The notes: generated by a model not told the origin, from the letters alone. A stretch of DNA of 64,000 nucleotides from Crocinitomix catalasitica ATCC 23190 (GCF_000621625.1 NZ_JHXV01000001.1:124001-188000); one strand, 5' to 3'. Shown: positions 8,707 to 18,779, counted from the first letter of the stretch. A program made the numbers and translations.

Positions 8707-10617
8707 ATGAGTAATTACCACATTAAACATTTAGAGGAATATTTTAAAACACACCGTAAATCAGTAAGGGAACCTGAATTGTTTTGGGAGGAAATTGCTG
8801 AAGAACATTTTGTGTGGAGAAAACGATGGGATAAAGTCTTGTCTTGGGATTTTCGTAAACCAGAAGTGAAATGGTTTGAAGGTGCAAAATTGAATATCAC
8901 GGAAAATTGTATCGATCGTCATCTTAGAATGAAAGGGGATAAAACAGCTATTTTATTCGAGCCAAACGATCCGAATGCGCCTGCAGAACATATCACTTAT
9001 AATCGATTATACGAACGTGTCAATCAATTGGCGAATGTACTTAAGAGTAAAGGGATAAAAAAAGGTGATCGGGTTTGTATTTATCTACCGATGATCCCTG
9101 AATTGGCAATCTCATTGCTTGCTTGTGCTAGAATTGGAGCAATTCATTCTGTTGTATTTGCAGGGTTTTCATCTAATGCATTGTCGTCTAGAATTAATGA
9201 TAGCGAATGTAAAATGGTGATAACTTCTGATGGATCATATAGAGGTTCTAAAACGATTGATCTGAAAGGTATCGTTGATGAGGCTTTGATTGATTGTCCT
9301 TGTGTTGAAAAGGTATTGGTTGTAAATCGTATTAATGCTGAAATTGAATTAAAGGAAGGTAGAGATGAATGGTTGGCTCCTTTATTAGAAACAGCTTCTA
9401 CGGAATGTGAAGCGGAAATAATGGATGCAGAAGATCCTTTATTCATTCTATATACATCAGGTTCTACCGGTCAACCAAAAGGAATGGTGCATACCACTGC
9501 TGGTTATATGGTTTATACGGCTTATACGTTTAAGAATGTATTTCAATACCGTGAGAATGATGTGTATTGGTGTACTGCAGATATCGGTTGGATAACAGGG
9601 CATAGTTATATTGTTTACGGTCCTTTGGCAAATGGCGCAACAACGGTAATGTTTGAAGGTGTACCAAGTTATCCTGATTATGGACGATTTTGGCAGGTGA
9701 TTGAGAAGCATAAAGTCAATCAATTTTATACGGCGCCAACTGCTATTCGTGCATTGGCTAAACAAGGTGGTAGTTTCTTGGAAGATTATAATTTAAGTTC
9801 TCTAAAAGTTTTAGGTTCGGTTGGTGAACCTATTAATGAGGAAGCTTGGCATTGGTATAATGACAATGTTGGGAAACGAAAAAGTCCTATTGTTGATACT
9901 TGGTGGCAAACTGAGACAGGCGGAATTATGTTATCGCCATTGCCTTATATAACGCCTACAAAACCGACTTATGCTACACTGCCATTACCTGGAATTCAGC
10001 CTGCATTATTGGATGAAAGTGGAGATGAAATATTAGGAAATCAAGTCGATGGAAGGTTGTGTATTAAATTCCCTTGGCCAAGTATTGCGCGAACAATATG
10101 GGGGAATCATCAACGGTATAAAGAAACCTATTTTTCTGCCTTCGATAATATGTACTTCACAGGTGATGGTGCTTTAAGAGATGAGGTTGGATATTACCGA
10201 ATTACTGGTCGCGTAGATGATGTGATCATTGTTTCTGGTCATAATTTAGGAACAGCGCCGATTGAAGATGCTATTAACGAACATCCTGCTGTTGCAGAAT
10301 CTGCTATTGTTGGATTCCCGCATGACATTAAAGGAAGTGCATTATATGGTTATGTCACTTTGAAAGAAGCTGGAGAAGAAAGAAATCATGATAATTTAAG
10401 GAAAGAGATTAATCAATTGATTTCTGATCATATCGGCCCTATTGCGAAGTTGGATAAAATTCAATTCACAAAAGGATTGCCTAAAACAAGATCAGGTAAA
10501 ATCATGCGTCGAATCTTACGTAAAATTGCTTGCAATGAAATGGATAATTTAGGCGATATTTCAACCTTATTAAATCCTGAAGTTGTTGAAGAAATTATTA
10601 AGGACGCGCAACAATAA
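8707..10617 (+). CDS. acs: acetyl-CoA synthetase
   Basis: This 636-residue enzyme has full ACS length, with YTSGSTGQPKG, GMVHTTAGYMVYT, the WWQTETGG acyl-pocket motif with the Trp typical of acetate specificity, and PKTRSGKIMRR with the catalytic Lys598, which is also the Lys acetylated in other Acs proteins. It makes acetyl-CoA from acetate, ATP and CoA. It is the last gene of the plus-strand operon and its stop is 2 bases from the end of the convergent gene, leaving no room for a separate terminator. Confidence 0.95.
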   Translation: MSNYHIKHLEEYFKTHRKSVREPELFWEEIAEEHFVWRKRWDKVLSWDFRKPEVKWFEGAKLNITENCIDRHLRMKGDKTAILFEPNDPNAPAEHITYNRLYERVNQLANVLKSKGIKKGDRVCIYLPMIPELAISLLACARIGAIHSVVFAGFSSNALSSRINDSECKMVITSDGSYRGSKTIDLKGIVDEALIDCPCVEKVLVVNRINAEIELKEGRDEWLAPLLETASTECEAEIMDAEDPLFILYTSGSTGQPKGMVHTTAGYMVYTAYTFKNVFQYRENDVYWCTADIGWITGHSYIVYGPLANGATTVMFEGVPSYPDYGRFWQVIEKHKVNQFYTAPTAIRALAKQGGSFLEDYNLSSLKVLGSVGEPINEEAWHWYNDNVGKRKSPIVDTWWQTETGGIMLSPLPYITPTKPTYATLPLPGIQPALLDESGDEILGNQVDGRLCIKFPWPSIARTIWGNHQRYKETYFSAFDNMYFTGDGALRDEVGYYRITGRVDDVIIVSGHNLGTAPIEDAINEHPAVAESAIVGFPHDIKGSALYGYVTLKEAGEERNHDNLRKEINQLISDHIGPIAKLDKIQFTKGLPKTRSGKIMRRILRKIACNEMDNLGDISTLLNPEVVEEIIKDAQQ

Positions 10618-10619
10618 AC

Positions 10620-12158
10620 TTATTTCAAGTTTTTGGCTTTTTCTTGAATGATCAATAAAAACCGTTTGGATTCAATTTTGCTTTCAAGCCATGAGATAAT
10701 ATCTAAATAGAGGAATGACCTTTTTTCGAAAGGGTGATCCTCTAGTTTTTTTAAGGTTTCGTGCAAGTTGATAAATGCTTGCTTCAATTGGCTCGGCAGA
10801 ATTGAATTCAAATTTCTTAAAAATAGAATGATTTCGCGCTGAATTAAGTGCAAATCATTCATTTTTATTAAAAAACGATAGGTGTTTCGAATAAAACTAT
10901 CCAATTGATCACTGTCCAATTCGAACAGTGAAATCAATTTTAAAATCCGCGTATAGCAGCCCAAATCTTCTCTCAAAACAAGCTCTCTATTGTTAATGAT
11001 CTTATCTAAATAGGCAATGCTCGAAGCATATTGATCTAAACCAAAATGCATACATGCAAATTTGTAGTTGATTACCATTAAATGGTGGTCGTCGATTTTA
11101 TTTCGATAGATTTTTAATTCAGCCTCTATTTTGGGGATTTCATTCGCTCCTTCTTGAATTTCGCCACTCAAAAAGTATAAATTGAGTTTGCTATAGGTTT
11201 TGTACATTAACCAAAGCGCCCTCATATTATCGCTTGACAATATATGTGGCTCTTCTTCGATTGCCAATAATTTTTGATATTCCGACTTGAATTTGCTCAA
11301 GTATCTGAGGTAATACAATGACTCTAAAAGATGATTTTTACCTTTTAAATAATAAACAGGATGCGAAGCAATCATCTGTGGATGTTCAATGAATAGATCG
11401 GTCCATTTACTAGCATACTTATACGAACCTCTAAAGTCTTGGACAATTAAGGCGTACCAAAGCTGCGACATATAGAGGTATAATTTTTCTCTGAATCCCA
11501 AATCTTCAAATTCGAAAGTAGGGAGGTGGTAATAGAAATAATTTCTACCCAATAAATAATCATCCTCATTTTTAGCATAACCATTGCGCAATAAAAAACT
11601 GTACAATTGTAAGGAGAGATTCGATAATTTACTCGCTAATACATTTTGAATACTTAAGTTCTTCGCTTCAATCGCTAAATTATCAGCCCTAAAGATTAAA
11701 CTTCGTGTGATATATTGTGACTCTATTTCTTTTTCAAATTCCACAATCTCATACGCCATAAAGTTTTTCTCAGCGTCAATTGCATGTTGTTTTGCTTTTT
11801 CAAGAATTTTTAAACTTTGCTCGTACAATCCCTTATTGTAAAGAATGGTGGCGTAATCTAATTGTTCTCTTATTTGAATGTTCAACGTTTGATGTTGAGG
11901 AGCCAATCGTAAACTCGTTAGAATTTGTTTGTATAAATTGGCTTTTAAGTTGGGTAATTGCCTTTTTTTAAGTTGTGATTTAAGTAGAATGGCATCCTCT
12001 TCAAATTCATCCATCTTATCCAAGACATTAAATAAGGTTAGATAATTGGCATCTTCATTTTTGCCTAATCTACCCACATAGAGCTTAAATTGTCTTTTTT
12101 CCGACTTAGATAAAGACTTGATTAAAGTAAAAAGTATGTTTTTATTCTCGTTGGACAT
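10620..12158 (-). CDS. helical repeat protein, unknown function
   Basis: This 512-residue soluble protein has no signal peptide or membrane span. It starts MSNENKNILFTLIKSLSKSEKRQFKLYVG and is nearly all amphipathic helices rich in Leu, Lys, Tyr and Asn, in paired-helix units that look TPR-like (for example LYNKGLYEQSLKILEKAKQH near residue 108). Comparable large helical proteins are widespread in Bacteroidota without assigned function. It is a lone gene convergent with acs. A scaffold role is a guess from the fold type. Confidence 0.7.
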   Translation of the reverse strand: MSNENKNILFTLIKSLSKSEKRQFKLYVGRLGKNEDANYLTLFNVLDKMDEFEEDAILLKSQLKKRQLPNLKANLYKQILTSLRLAPQHQTLNIQIREQLDYATILYNKGLYEQSLKILEKAKQHAIDAEKNFMAYEIVEFEKEIESQYITRSLIFRADNLAIEAKNLSIQNVLASKLSNLSLQLYSFLLRNGYAKNEDDYLLGRNYFYYHLPTFEFEDLGFREKLYLYMSQLWYALIVQDFRGSYKYASKWTDLFIEHPQMIASHPVYYLKGKNHLLESLYYLRYLSKFKSEYQKLLAIEEEPHILSSDNMRALWLMYKTYSKLNLYFLSGEIQEGANEIPKIEAELKIYRNKIDDHHLMVINYKFACMHFGLDQYASSIAYLDKIINNRELVLREDLGCYTRILKLISLFELDSDQLDSFIRNTYRFLIKMNDLHLIQREIILFLRNLNSILPSQLKQAFINLHETLKKLEDHPFEKRSFLYLDIISWLESKIESKRFLLIIQEKAKNLK

Positions 12159-12302
12159 TGTAAAAATTAACTATTTAAGTAACTGTAATTTAATTTGTTA
12201 TGTCGTTTTTTCAAGTTGTTGAACATAGTAATATTCGAAAGGCTTCGTTTCTCTAAGCGATATTTACCGCTTAAATTTACACTAGAATTTAAAACAAGTC
12301 GC

Positions 12303-12530
12303 ATGAAATATAAAATTGGTGTAAAATTGGCAGAAGGAATTAATGATAAGTTGATCAGAGATTCTCTTGCTGCATTGCGTAAAGTTGAAGAAGAACATAA
12401 TTGTCAATTCGAGTTTTATAGGTACGGGGAACAAAATGCAATTACCAATCCTTTGGCGAGTTTATTAAAGCCATCCAAAGAGAAAAAAGAAAGTGACGAC
12501 TTATTATTGAGTTTTGGTGGTGCAGATTAA
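12303..12530 (+). CDS. hypothetical 75-aa protein
   Basis: The ATG at 12303 gives 75 residues starting MKYKIGVKLAEGINDKLIRD. There is no signal peptide or Cys. The first 43 residues have a strand-glycine-helix-strand pattern (IGV..EGI...LIRDSLAAL...EFEFY-like) reminiscent of the N-terminus of isopropylmalate/isocitrate dehydrogenases, but the glycines are not conserved well enough to call it. The Lys/Glu-rich tail ends LLSFGGAD. It stops 1 base before the convergent AraC gene ends. It may be a real small protein or a remnant. Confidence 0.45.
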   Translation: MKYKIGVKLAEGINDKLIRDSLAALRKVEEEHNCQFEFYRYGEQNAITNPLASLLKPSKEKKESDDLLLSFGGAD

Positions 12531-12531
12531 T

Positions 12532-13440
12532 TTACTGAGAAAGTCTTGATCTATATTCTTTAGGGGTAATGTTTTCTAGTTTTTTAAATTGCCTATTGAA
12601 ATAGCTGACATTATTAAAGCCTGTACGATAGGCAATGGTTGAAAGCTTTTGGTCTGTCGTCAATATTAATTTTTTGGCAAGTTTTATGCGTTCACTATTG
12701 ATAAAATCAATAGGTGATTCTCCTATTGTATTGCGAAAGCTCTTATAGAAGTTGGATGTGCTCATATATGCTTTTTCTGCCAATGTAGAAATGGATAAAG
12801 CTTCGTGAAGATTCGTTTTGATATAATCAATAATAAAAGCAATGCGGTTATTATTGATCGTATCAGTATTTGGAACAATCAAGTTAAACTTAGCTTTAGT
12901 CTGGAGTAGTCGAACGATTAATTCTTTAATCATTAAATCTAGTAAAAGATCCTTTGATTTATTTTTATTGGTATAAGTCTGGACTAAACGTGCTATTAAA
13001 TGATCAACATCCATATTTTGATTCAGATGATTTAAGTTTGCTCCAAATTCGATCGTATTCATTTGATCATTTTCTATTTGAATCGCATCATTAAAATAGG
13101 CGATCGTTTCCGCGATGATACTTTGATTAATCGTTAATGCAATACATTGTGTCGGGTTGGTTTTATCTGCCTCAGGAAAATCAATTATCATTTCTTGATT
13201 TGGTGCAAGTACTACAGATTCTCCCGGAAAAAAATCAAATGCTGGTTTGTCGTCGAGATGCATCACCTTTTTACCTTGCATCATACTAGCGATTACTGGT
13301 TGGTCAAATGTTAAGCTTACTTTTTGTGCAACTTGATAAGTTTCAAACAAATTCAGTTCAGAATGGGTGGAAGTAAAAACCGTTCTATTCTCAACAAGTG
13401 TCGAAATTTTTCTGTCGATAAGGAAGCTATCTCTAATCAT
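12532..13440 (-). CDS. AraC-family transcriptional regulator of the aldehyde dehydrogenase locus
   Basis: This 302-residue protein has an AraC_N-like cupin sensor domain (~20-175; includes GKKVMHLDDKPAFDFFPGES and APNQEMIIDFPE) and a C-terminal double helix-turn-helix (~195-300) with ALSISTLAEKAYMSTSNFYK and STIAYRTGFNNVSYFNRQFK, then KEYR. It is divergent from the aldehyde dehydrogenase gene with 113 bases between starts, the usual place for control of the target operon. Effector unknown; an aldehyde or alcohol product is a reasonable guess. Confidence 0.9.
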   Translation of the reverse strand: MIRDSFLIDRKISTLVENRTVFTSTHSELNLFETYQVAQKVSLTFDQPVIASMMQGKKVMHLDDKPAFDFFPGESVVLAPNQEMIIDFPEADKTNPTQCIALTINQSIIAETIAYFNDAIQIENDQMNTIEFGANLNHLNQNMDVDHLIARLVQTYTNKNKSKDLLLDLMIKELIVRLLQTKAKFNLIVPNTDTINNNRIAFIIDYIKTNLHEALSISTLAEKAYMSTSNFYKSFRNTIGESPIDFINSERIKLAKKLILTTDQKLSTIAYRTGFNNVSYFNRQFKKLENITPKEYRSRLSQ

Positions 13441-13553
13441 TTGTAGTAAATATTTAAAGTTAATTGAATTGTGTTAGTTCTTGATAGGATCGTTCAATTC
13501 CTTCCCAATTTAATGATTTAAGTTTATACAATTGTTAAACTAAATAAAAAAAT

Positions 13554-15053
13554 ATGTCTTATAAGAAACCAAGTTTTAAAGAGAAATATGGAAATTTCAT
13601 CAATGGAAAATTCGTTGCTCCCGTGAATGGGGAGTATTTTGTGAATACATCTCCTATTGATAGTTCAGTGATTGCTTCTTATCCGCGTTCAACTTCTGAG
13701 GATATTGATATAGCTGTTGCAGCAGCAAATGCAGCAAAAGACGCATGGGGAAATACTTCTGTTACCGAAAGAGCGACTTTATTAAATAAGGTTGCTGATA
13801 TTATACAAGAGAATTTAGAGGAGTTTGCATTGATTGAAACTTGCGATAATGGAAAGCCAATTCGTGAAACATTAAATGCTGATATACCTTTAGCTGTTGA
13901 CCATTGGCGTTATTTTGCAGCGGCAATTCGCGCTGAAGAGGGATCTGCTTCGGAATTAGATCAAAATACTTTATCATTAATTATTAAGGAACCGCTTGGG
14001 GTAATTGGTCAAATTATTCCTTGGAACTTTCCGTTGTTAATGCTTTCATGGAAATTGCCTCCAGCTTTGGCAGCGGGGAATTGTGTGGTTTTAAAACCGG
14101 CAGAACAAACACCATCGTCTGCTACTTTTTTACTTGAGAAAATCGCTGAGGTATTCCCTCCTGGTGTTTTGAATATCGTTCATGGATTTGGTCCAGAAGC
14201 TGGAAAACCTTTGGCTTCGCATGCTGATATTGATAAAGTAGCCTTTACAGGTGAAACAACAACAGGTCAGTTGATTATGCAATATGCATCAAAGAACTTA
14301 AATCCAGTAACAATGGAATTAGGTGGTAAGTCGCCAAATGTTTTCTTTAATAGTGTGATGGATGAGGATGATGCGTTTTTAGATAAAGCAATTGAAGGCG
14401 CTGTGCTGTTTGCATTCAACCAAGGTGAGGTTTGTACTGCTCCATCAAGATTGCTTGTTCAAGAGGATATCTATGATGCATTTATGGAGCGCGTGATTGC
14501 TAGAACCAAAGCAATTGTGCAACAAAGTCCATATGATGTGAATACGCAAGTAGGAGCGCAGGCTTCTAAAGATCAACATGAGAAAATTTTATCTTATATA
14601 GAAATTGGTAAAGAAGAAGGTGCTAAAGTTCTTGTTGGTGGCGGATCTTGTGAATTAGATGGTGAATTAGGAAAAGGATTCTATATTCAACCTACAATAT
14701 TAGAAGGACACAATAAAATGCGTGTTTTCCAAGAAGAAATTTTTGGACCTGTTCTTTGTGTTACTAAATTTAAGGATGAAGCGGAAGCTTTAGAAATAGC
14801 AAATGATACTTTATACGGATTAGGTGCTGGTGTTTGGACAAGGGATGCCCATCAATTATACCAAATTCCAAGGGCCATTAAAGCTGGTCGTGTTTGGGTA
14901 AACTGTTATCATGCATATCCTGCTCATGCGCCATTTGGAGGTTATAAAAAATCAGGATTCGGACGTGAAAATCATTTAATGATGATGAATTATTACAGAC
15001 AATCTAAAAATATGTTGATTTCATACGACAAAAATAAACTAGGATTTTTCTAG
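13554..15053 (+). CDS. NAD(P)-dependent aldehyde dehydrogenase (AldB/ExaC-like)
   Basis: This 499-residue enzyme of the ALDH superfamily oxidises an aldehyde to its acid. Visible are [20 protein letters not shown] with the cofactor-site Lys in LKPAEQTP, the glycine motif FTGETTTGQ, catalytic Glu255 in MELGGKSPN and nucleophile Cys294 in [24 protein letters not shown] near the C-terminus is typical of the acetaldehyde-type subgroup. Glu-Cys spacing is 39, a few more than the classic 34, due to a short acidic insert. The DUF779 gene downstream is a frequent partner. With acs nearby, acetaldehyde to acetate to acetyl-CoA is plausible. Confidence 0.93.
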   Translation: MSYKKPSFKEKYGNFINGKFVAPVNGEYFVNTSPIDSSVIASYPRSTSEDIDIAVAAANAAKDAWGNTSVTERATLLNKVADIIQENLEEFALIETCDNGKPIRETLNADIPLAVDHWRYFAAAIRAEEGSASELDQNTLSLIIKEPLGVIGQIIPWNFPLLMLSWKLPPALAAGNCVVLKPAEQTPSSATFLLEKIAEVFPPGVLNIVHGFGPEAGKPLASHADIDKVAFTGETTTGQLIMQYASKNLNPVTMELGGKSPNVFFNSVMDEDDAFLDKAIEGAVLFAFNQGEVCTAPSRLLVQEDIYDAFMERVIARTKAIVQQSPYDVNTQVGAQASKDQHEKILSYIEIGKEEGAKVLVGGGSCELDGELGKGFYIQPTILEGHNKMRVFQEEIFGPVLCVTKFKDEAEALEIANDTLYGLGAGVWTRDAHQLYQIPRAIKAGRVWVNCYHAYPAHAPFGGYKKSGFGRENHLMMMNYYRQSKNMLISYDKNKLGFF

Positions 15054-15122
15054 TGGTTATCTGAGGTTTGTTCAAATTGGTGGGTGGCATTTTGTCGCCC
15101 ACTTTTTCATTAAATTTATAAT

Positions 15123-15479
15123 ATGAATAAAGTAGATATAACACCTGAAGCAGTTGAGTTGGTAAAGCAAATAGCAAATAAAAATGGTGCCTTAATTTTT
15201 CACCAAAGTGGCGGCTGTTGTGACGGCTCTGCACCAATGTTGTTTGCTGAAGGAGATATGTATTTAGATGAGAGTGATATCCTTTTAGGTGAAGTTGGAG
15301 GTGTCCCTTTTTATATGAATAAGGATCAATACGCTTACTGGAAATTTACACATCTAACGGTAGATATTGTCGAAGGTAGAGGAGCAAGCTTTTCTCTAGA
15401 AATTCCCTATGGATTCCGATTTTTAGTTCGATCAAGACTTTTTACGGATGAGGAGATCAAAGAATTAGATATTAAGTAG
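15123..15479 (+). CDS. DUF779 protein, aldehyde dehydrogenase partner
   Basis: This 118-residue cytoplasmic protein carries the DUF779 signature LIFHQSGGCCDGSAPM near residue 20, with a paired Cys-Cys, followed by a beta-rich fold ending FSLEIPYGFRFLVRSRLFT. Family members are usually encoded beside acetaldehyde-type aldehyde dehydrogenases; the biochemical role is not established. It begins 69 bases after the dehydrogenase stop and overlaps the end of the convergent transporter gene by 15 bases. Confidence 0.9.
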   Translation: MNKVDITPEAVELVKQIANKNGALIFHQSGGCCDGSAPMLFAEGDMYLDESDILLGEVGGVPFYMNKDQYAYWKFTHLTVDIVEGRGASFSLEIPYGFRFLVRSRLFTDEEIKELDIK

Positions 15480-16349
15480 TAAATACCAAATAGGACTGGT
15501 AATAAAGGAGCCTATAATTCCCCAACACAACAATTCTGTTGTTAATTTTGTTGCAATATTCCGATCTAATAAAAGAATGGATGCACTTATCATTGGTGAC
15601 ATTCCTGCCTCAATAATGGTTGTCTTTACAATGTCTTCAGGTAGCCCAATAAAGTAAATGCATAGCAATACAATAAATGGAGCAAATACTAATTTGTAAC
15701 CCAAACCAATCCACGCTTCTTTACTTATTTTTAGGACGATGTTTTTTGCAATATGGTAACCGACAACGATCATCGCAACTGGACTAATGGATTGTCCGAT
15801 AAAAGAGAGAACCTCCGCTGTAATACCATCTGTCCATCCTGCTGGAATTAAAAACGCAACGATTAAAGCGACGAACGGTGGAAAAGTAATTACCTTTATT
15901 AACGGATTAGTTTTGTTCGCTGTACCGCCTGATTTATTGATCAGTAATTGCGCAACTGTAGCAAGGATTAAGAAACCAACTTGATCAAATATTACAGCAT
16001 AAGGTAAATGCGATGGGCCATAATAGAAAGAGATAAATGGAAAACCAAGGAAGGATGTATTTCCCAGTCCTGTGAGTATCGTTAGTGCCAGTCTTTGTGC
16101 TTGTGTTAAATTGGGAATAAGGTGGAAGAAGACAAGGTAAGAGAGGGAAAACAGTCCAATAGGTGTAATAATCGGAATGATTAGTCCAATATCGAATTCT
16201 AATTTCGGGATGACAAGGATAGCAACTGCAGGGAAAGCAATATTTATTATCCATTTATTTAAAAGATGGACATGCTTAAATTGTAGTAGGTTAAATTGGG
16301 CTAATGTGATTCCGAGTAATACGGTTAGAATTAAATAAATTAGAACCAT
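15465..16349 (-). CDS. AEC-family transporter (auxin efflux carrier-like)
   Basis: This 294-residue integral membrane protein has about 10 hydrophobic segments and the family's GNTSFLGFPF motif (residues ~92-101) in the first half, with conserved Asn/Gly/Pro breaks. AEC transporters are thought to export small organic anions. Its ATG follows the SpoIID-gene stop with no spacing (TAGATG), so it is translated from the lpxB-spoIID-like transcript. Substrate unknown. The functional link with the two envelope genes is unclear. Confidence 0.88.
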   Translation of the reverse strand: MVLIYLILTVLLGITLAQFNLLQFKHVHLLNKWIINIAFPAVAILVIPKLEFDIGLIIPIITPIGLFSLSYLVFFHLIPNLTQAQRLALTILTGLGNTSFLGFPFISFYYGPSHLPYAVIFDQVGFLILATVAQLLINKSGGTANKTNPLIKVITFPPFVALIVAFLIPAGWTDGITAEVLSFIGQSISPVAMIVVGYHIAKNIVLKISKEAWIGLGYKLVFAPFIVLLCIYFIGLPEDIVKTTIIEAGMSPMISASILLLDRNIATKLTTELLCWGIIGSFITSPIWYLLLNI

Positions 16350-17531
16350 CTATTCAATTGAATTTTTGGCGTTTTGTTTAATGTATAACCAATCGTAATA
16401 ATCCATTAAATGAATTCCAGTGAAATAAAAATTAAGAATTTGACTGTAGTTAAAATTGTATTTGGCCATGCCCATCGCGCCTTCTTGACAAACACCAACG
16501 CCATGTCCGAATCCTTTACCATTGATGACAATGTAATTTCCTTCTCTAAAACAATCGAACCAAGTTGATTTGAGCTTAAATTCGTATCGTAAATCTCTCA
16601 GCGGAACACCCAATTGAGGAAATTGATAAAACGCGTCGCGTTGAGGTTGATTAAAACTATATTGAAGTTGGTGGAGCAATGTGTCGGCTGCAGGATATCC
16701 AAACTCTTCAACTAAGAATTTATTCCATTTACTGACTTCAATTTTTTTGGTCCAAGTGGCTTGTCTGCTGCGTGTACAAAAGGTGTCAATTACACTTTTG
16801 CAATGCGCTACAGGTGTATTCCATACAAAATCTGCTTCGCTTGTTTGTCCACCGCAATTCGCAAAGAAAAAACCTTGTGCCAGTTTTAATTCTTGATTTA
16901 ACATCACAATCCCTTTTGTTGCTTTTACAGCAATGTCGATATCCGGTGTGTAAATTAATTTATCGTGGTAAGCTTGGCAATGGACCCGATCACATAATTC
17001 AAAACCTTCTTTTGCATGCTTTTTAAGATGTCCTAAGGCATAGGTTCTACTCAAGATGGCTTGTACCTTATAGTATTCCATTGGTTTTCCTCCTCCGCCT
17101 TCGCTTTCAATTACACCGCCTAAATAATTCTCCATCTCAACGAGGTTGATTATTTTCATCGCGTTAGATCCTTCTGGCGTAATCATGAAATTATTCATAT
17201 ACCGCCTCGATTTCTTCGTGCTCGGCGCTACACCTTGAATTTTAAGCGTCAAATTGGCTTCTTTTTCTTTGATGAAGATAGATGAATAACTTCCCAATAC
17301 TTTGCCGTCTTTCTGAATTTTAATTTTATCACCTGATCGAATTAGGTGTACAATTTGACTTTTCCAAAGGGTGGTGATTTCGGTAGAATCTCCATAAAAT
17401 ATATAATTCCCGTCGGTATAAGTAACTTCTAAAGTACTAATCGAATAGTCACGCATTACACCAATTTCAAGCTGTTGACTATAAGTTTGAAAACTGATGA
17501 ATAGGAGCGATATATAGAATAGTACTTTCAA
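16350..17531 (-). CDS. SpoIID/LytB-domain exported protein
   Basis: This 393-residue protein starts at TTG, two bases after the lpxB stop. It has a signal peptide (LFYISLLFISFQTYSQ), a beta-rich domain, then the SpoIID domain from ~125 with ENYLGGVIESE, SRTYALGHLKKH, CDRVHCQAYHD and, near the end, GKGFGHGVGVCQEGAMGMA. SpoIID proteins are peptidoglycan glycan-strand hydrolases or amidase enhancers; the ENYLGGV Glu is the usual catalytic candidate. Expected in the periplasm, acting on cell wall. Operon: lpxB, this gene, AEC transporter. Confidence 0.9.
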   Translation of the reverse strand: MKVLFYISLLFISFQTYSQQLEIGVMRDYSISTLEVTYTDGNYIFYGDSTEITTLWKSQIVHLIRSGDKIKIQKDGKVLGSYSSIFIKEKEANLTLKIQGVAPSTKKSRRYMNNFMITPEGSNAMKIINLVEMENYLGGVIESEGGGGKPMEYYKVQAILSRTYALGHLKKHAKEGFELCDRVHCQAYHDKLIYTPDIDIAVKATKGIVMLNQELKLAQGFFFANCGGQTSEADFVWNTPVAHCKSVIDTFCTRSRQATWTKKIEVSKWNKFLVEEFGYPAADTLLHQLQYSFNQPQRDAFYQFPQLGVPLRDLRYEFKLKSTWFDCFREGNYIVINGKGFGHGVGVCQEGAMGMAKYNFNYSQILNFYFTGIHLMDYYDWLYIKQNAKNSIE

Positions 17532-17533
17532 AT

Positions 17534-18652
17534 TTAATTTTCTGCTATAATTAAATCGGCCACCTTTTCTGATGCTCCACCACCACCGAGTATGGTTTCT
17601 AGTTCGGTATATGCTTTAACCAATGCTAAGCGATCTGAAGATTTGGCATCATCAAATTTTTCTAATTCATTAGCAAGACTGGTCTTCGTTAAATCTTTTT
17701 GAATTAACTCTTTTACCAATTCTTTATCCATGATTAAATTAACCAAAGAGATGTATTTAACCTTGATCAGTTTCCTTGCGATGCCTACTGAAATTGGGTT
17801 CCCCTTATAACATACAACTTGTGGAACTTTGAATAAGGCCGTTTCTAATGTCGCTGTGCCTGATGTTACAGCAGCCATATGTGCAATATTCAATAATTCA
17901 TAGGTCTCATTTCGAACAATCTTGACAGGTGTTTTTTTAGCAATATCTAAATAAACTTGGTCGTCCATATTGGGTGCACCTGCAATCAATATCTGATAAT
18001 TAGGAAATGACTGAGCCGCCTTAAGCATGACTGATAATTGGGCTTTAATTTCTTGTAATCGACTGCCCGGCAATAAGGCCAAAACTTTATTGTCGTTGAT
18101 ATTGTACTTCTCTCTGAATTGCTCCGGATTTGAAGTGTTCGTTCTAAAGTCTTGAATGGCATCTACCAAAGGGTGTCCAACATATTCCACTTCCATATCG
18201 AATTTTTTATAAAATTCTTGCTCGAAAGGGAGGATGCAATATAATTTGGTGACTAATTTTTTGATTTTATGTCCTCGATTTTGTTTCCAAGCCCAAATTT
18301 GAGGTGAAATATAATAATGAACTGGAATGTTAATTGATTTTGCGAAGGCTGCAATTCTTAAATTAAACCCTGGGTAATCAATTAAAATTAATCGATCAGG
18401 TTTAAATTCTCGAATGTCTTCTTGACAAAATCGAATATTTTTGAGGATGGTATTGAGGTTGCTGATGACTTCAATGAATCCCATAAAAGCCAGATCCTTA
18501 ATGTGTTTTACTTGGGTGCCATGAACGGCTGCCATTTTATCCCCACCCCAAAATCTTATTTCGGCAGTAGGGTCTTTCTTTAGAATAGCCTTTATTAGAT
18601 TGCTACCATGTAAATCGCCCGACGCTTCACCAGCTATTATGTAGTATTTCAA
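17534..18652 (-). CDS. lpxB: lipid-A-disaccharide synthase
   Basis: This 372-residue GT-B glycosyltransferase has GEASGDLHGSNLI at the N-terminus, the GSRLQEI loop in the middle and TSGTATLETAL near 265, all typical of LpxB. It condenses UDP-2,3-diacylglucosamine with lipid X to form lipid A disaccharide at the inner membrane. It is the first gene of a three-gene minus-strand operon and is the normal length of the family. Confidence 0.96.
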   Translation of the reverse strand: MKYYIIAGEASGDLHGSNLIKAILKKDPTAEIRFWGGDKMAAVHGTQVKHIKDLAFMGFIEVISNLNTILKNIRFCQEDIREFKPDRLILIDYPGFNLRIAAFAKSINIPVHYYISPQIWAWKQNRGHKIKKLVTKLYCILPFEQEFYKKFDMEVEYVGHPLVDAIQDFRTNTSNPEQFREKYNINDNKVLALLPGSRLQEIKAQLSVMLKAAQSFPNYQILIAGAPNMDDQVYLDIAKKTPVKIVRNETYELLNIAHMAAVTSGTATLETALFKVPQVVCYKGNPISVGIARKLIKVKYISLVNLIMDKELVKELIQKDLTKTSLANELEKFDDAKSSDRLALVKAYTELETILGGGGASEKVADLIIAEN

Positions 18653-18779
18653 TGGAGTAGAATTTAATGAACAAAATTACGACAAAATTGATGTCTAAAT
18701 GTTCGTAAATTAAATAGAATTAACAATATGATGTGAATATATGTATTGCTCTTTAACATAAAATTGAAGTATTTCAATC

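Noticed and set aside
9144-9765. Open frames of about 100 residues antisense to acs
   Set aside because: They are shadows of acs with no start signals or recognisable domains.
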